64,000 bases of DNA. It comes from Rhodoblastus acidophilus. GTDB lineage: Bacteria; Pseudomonadota; Alphaproteobacteria; Rhizobiales; Beijerinckiaceae. The DNA lies in the NCBI RefSeq assembly GCF_900187365.1, contig NZ_FYDG01000011.1, positions 48,651-112,650 of the forward strand. The letters run 5' to 3'. Made by a program: the position numbers and the translations under genes. Positions 62,600 to 64,000 of this stretch are shown piece after piece. The notes below the pieces were generated by a model. The model did not search any database. It saw nothing but the letters and a program-made list of their open reading frames with translations, and was not told the origin of the DNA. The stretch's first letter is position 1, and each line of letters begins with the position of its first letter.

Positions 62600-63763
62600 T
62601 TGAGCGAAAAATCTTTGAGAATCATCCACGTGCTGCGCGCGCCGGTCGGAGGGCTGTTTCGCCACGTGGTCGATCTCGCCACGGGGCAGGCGAAGCTCGG
62701 CCATCAGGTCGGTTTGATCGCGGATTCCTCGACCGGCGGCGAGCCGGCTTCGCGCATGTTCCAGGCGATTTCGCCGCTGCTGGCGCTGGGCGTCGAGCGT
62801 TTTCCCATGCGCCGCCCGCCGCATCCCCGCGACATCGACGCGATTGTCCGCGTCTCCCGCCTGGTGCGGCGTCTGCGGCCGGACGTGTTGCACGGCCACG
62901 GCTCCAAGGGCGGGCTTTACGCCCGCGCCGCCTGTTTCTTGGCGGGCCGCCGCCAGACGACGGCGCGCGCCTACACGCCCCATGGCGGCAGCTTCCACCA
63001 GCAGCCGTTCCATTCGCTTTACATGTGCGTCGAGCGTCTCGCGGCGTCCTGCACCGACGTGCTGTTTTTCGAGAGCGACTATATCGCCGCCGAAGTGGCC
63101 AAGGGCTTGAGAGAGATCAAGGGCTTGACCCGCGTGGCCAAGAACGGGCTGCGTCCCGACGAGTTCGCGCCGGTCGCGACCCCGGCCGACGCCGCCGAAT
63201 TTCTCTATGTCGGCGAATTGTCGACGCACAAGGGCGTGGACACGCTGATCAAGGCGCTGGCGCTCATCCATGGCGGCGGCTTATGCGCGCCGCACCTCGC
63301 TATCGTCGGATCGGGGCGTGAGCTGAACCGGGTCGCCGCCCTCGTGCAGCGGTTCAACCTCAACCGCTACGTTTCGTTTTACGGGGTGCTGCCGGTGCGC
63401 GAGGCGTTCCCGCTGGGGCGGATCGTGGTCGCGCCCAGCCGCGCCGAAAGCCTGCCCTATCTCGTGCTTGAGGCGCTCGCGGCGGAAAAGCCGCTGATCG
63501 CCACTGATGTCGGGGGCGTCGGCGAGATTTTCGGCCCGCATCGCGATCGGTTGATTCCGCGCGACCGCGCCGACCTGCTGGCGGAGGCCATGCTGCGCGC
63601 GCTGGCCCGCGCGCCGGAGGCGGCGCAAGCGGAAAGCCTGGCGCTCAAGACCTGGGTCGCCAAGCATTTTTCCGTGGACGCGATGGTGGGCGAGGTGCTT
63701 GCGGGTTACCGCGAGGCGCTGGCCGCCAAGGGCGCAGAAAAGCGCGCGGAAAAACACGCTTGA
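62600..63763 (+). CDS. GT4-family glycosyltransferase
   Basis: The 387-residue GT-B enzyme begins LRIIHVLRAPVGGLFRHVVD, with the GG loop of GT4. The C-terminal donor site reads VGELSTHKGVDTLIKALALI, GVLPVREAFPLGRIVVAPSR and E-S-LPYLVLEALAAEKPLIATDVGG (an EX7E-like motif). It adds a sugar during polysaccharide repeat-unit assembly. TTG 62600 was chosen (AAGG eight bases upstream; no ATG in frame), 90 bases after the priming transferase. Confidence 0.88.
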   Translation: MSEKSLRIIHVLRAPVGGLFRHVVDLATGQAKLGHQVGLIADSSTGGEPASRMFQAISPLLALGVERFPMRRPPHPRDIDAIVRVSRLVRRLRPDVLHGHGSKGGLYARAACFLAGRRQTTARAYTPHGGSFHQQPFHSLYMCVERLAASCTDVLFFESDYIAAEVAKGLREIKGLTRVAKNGLRPDEFAPVATPADAAEFLYVGELSTHKGVDTLIKALALIHGGGLCAPHLAIVGSGRELNRVAALVQRFNLNRYVSFYGVLPVREAFPLGRIVVAPSRAESLPYLVLEALAAEKPLIATDVGGVGEIFGPHRDRLIPRDRADLLAEAMLRALARAPEAAQAESLALKTWVAKHFSVDAMVGEVLAGYREALAAKGAEKRAEKHA

Positions 63764-63909
63764 GTTTGCCCGAAAAGCTCTCTATTGAGCGCCCTCGTTG
63801 GATTCTCATGCCGGTCCTTCCGCGGGAGGCCGGTCAGGAGGGAACGCGATTGGATCGTTGACCACGACTCGTCGCAAGATTGGTGAAGCCTGCATTCGGA
63901 ACGAGGGCC

Positions 63910-64000
63910 ATGGCCAAGGAAAAATTTACGCGTAGCAAGCCGCACTGCAACATCGGCACCATCGGTCACGTCGATCATGGCAAGACCTCGCTGACGGCGG
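63910..64000 (+). CDS. tuf: elongation factor Tu, 3' end cut by window
   Basis: The first 30 codons read [20 protein letters not shown] then [10 protein letters not shown], the EF-Tu N-terminus with its G1 P-loop GHVDHGKT. The gene runs off the right edge. The 146 bases before it form its leader, with GAGGG close to the ATG and no other gene. Confidence 0.97.
   Translation, partial: MAKEKFTRSKPHCNIGTIGHVDHGKTSLTA

Overview
The window is about 64 kb of GC-rich DNA that looks like the chromosome of an alphaproteobacterium of the Hyphomicrobiales (Rhizobiales), perhaps near Beijerinckiaceae or Methylocystaceae. The signs are an EF-Tu start at the right edge, a coxMNOP-like alternative cytochrome oxidase operon, a GTTC-N7-GTTC LexA box, two TTAA-N7-TTAA CtrA boxes, EcfG-like stress promoters and a rhizobial-type intergenic repeat. 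I see no phage, insertion sequence, CRISPR array, rRNA or tRNA. Genus-level placement is inference.

Layout, left to right. (1) 1-4017: a tightly overlapping plus-strand operon of methyltransferase, DMSP-lyase-family cupin, a Cys/Met-type PLP-fold protein that has lost its PLP lysine, and an intact MetY-like sulfhydrylase, closed by a strong hairpin. It is opposed by cysE and a small unknown gene. (2) 5432-12635: a DCC-family thiol protein, then a type I secretion pair (ABC plus HlyD) next to an 885-residue protein made of about 60 octapeptide repeats and a calpain-like cysteine protease. (3) 12847-17509: a Kup potassium transporter facing kdpE and a kdpD that lacks its usual N-terminal sensor domain. 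(4) 17693-27404: a guanidine-I (ykkC) riboswitch controlling an ABC importer, two carboxyguanidine-deiminase-type DUF1989 proteins, a biotin-dependent urea/guanidine carboxylase and allophanate hydrolase, a complete guanidine-to-ammonia pathway. The leader folds into a plausible ON-switch that frees the Shine-Dalgarno sequence.

(5) 27418-30395: an SOS-boxed gene with a possible MbcA/ParS-like C-terminus, a His-rich membrane protein and a DUF4336-SDR fusion. (6) 30490-36580: a PaoABC-type molybdenum aldehyde oxidoreductase and a GAF-PAS hybrid histidine kinase. (7) 36798-39699: a small secreted protein behind an EcfG-like promoter, an acyltransferase and an Hsp70-like protein. (8) 40260-46514: a second type I secretion locus, with a repeat-built cargo, ABC, HlyD and a TonB-like protein. 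(9) 46727-57698: a DUF763 protein with a methyltransferase, the five-gene oxidase operon, a radical SAM protein, a DUF2946 protein with an OprC/NosA-like copper receptor, a small stress-type protein and a glutathione peroxidase. (10) 57730-63763: an exopolysaccharide or adhesin locus (Wzz with a degenerate kinase-like tail, Wza-like lipoprotein, priming transferase, GT4) with two perfect CtrA boxes before the priming enzyme. (11) The start of tuf.

The most system-like observations are the sulfur operon built round a pseudoenzyme, the repeat/calpain type I cargo, the folding logic of the guanidine leader, the LexA-controlled orphan gene, and the cell-cycle (CtrA) signature on the polysaccharide locus.
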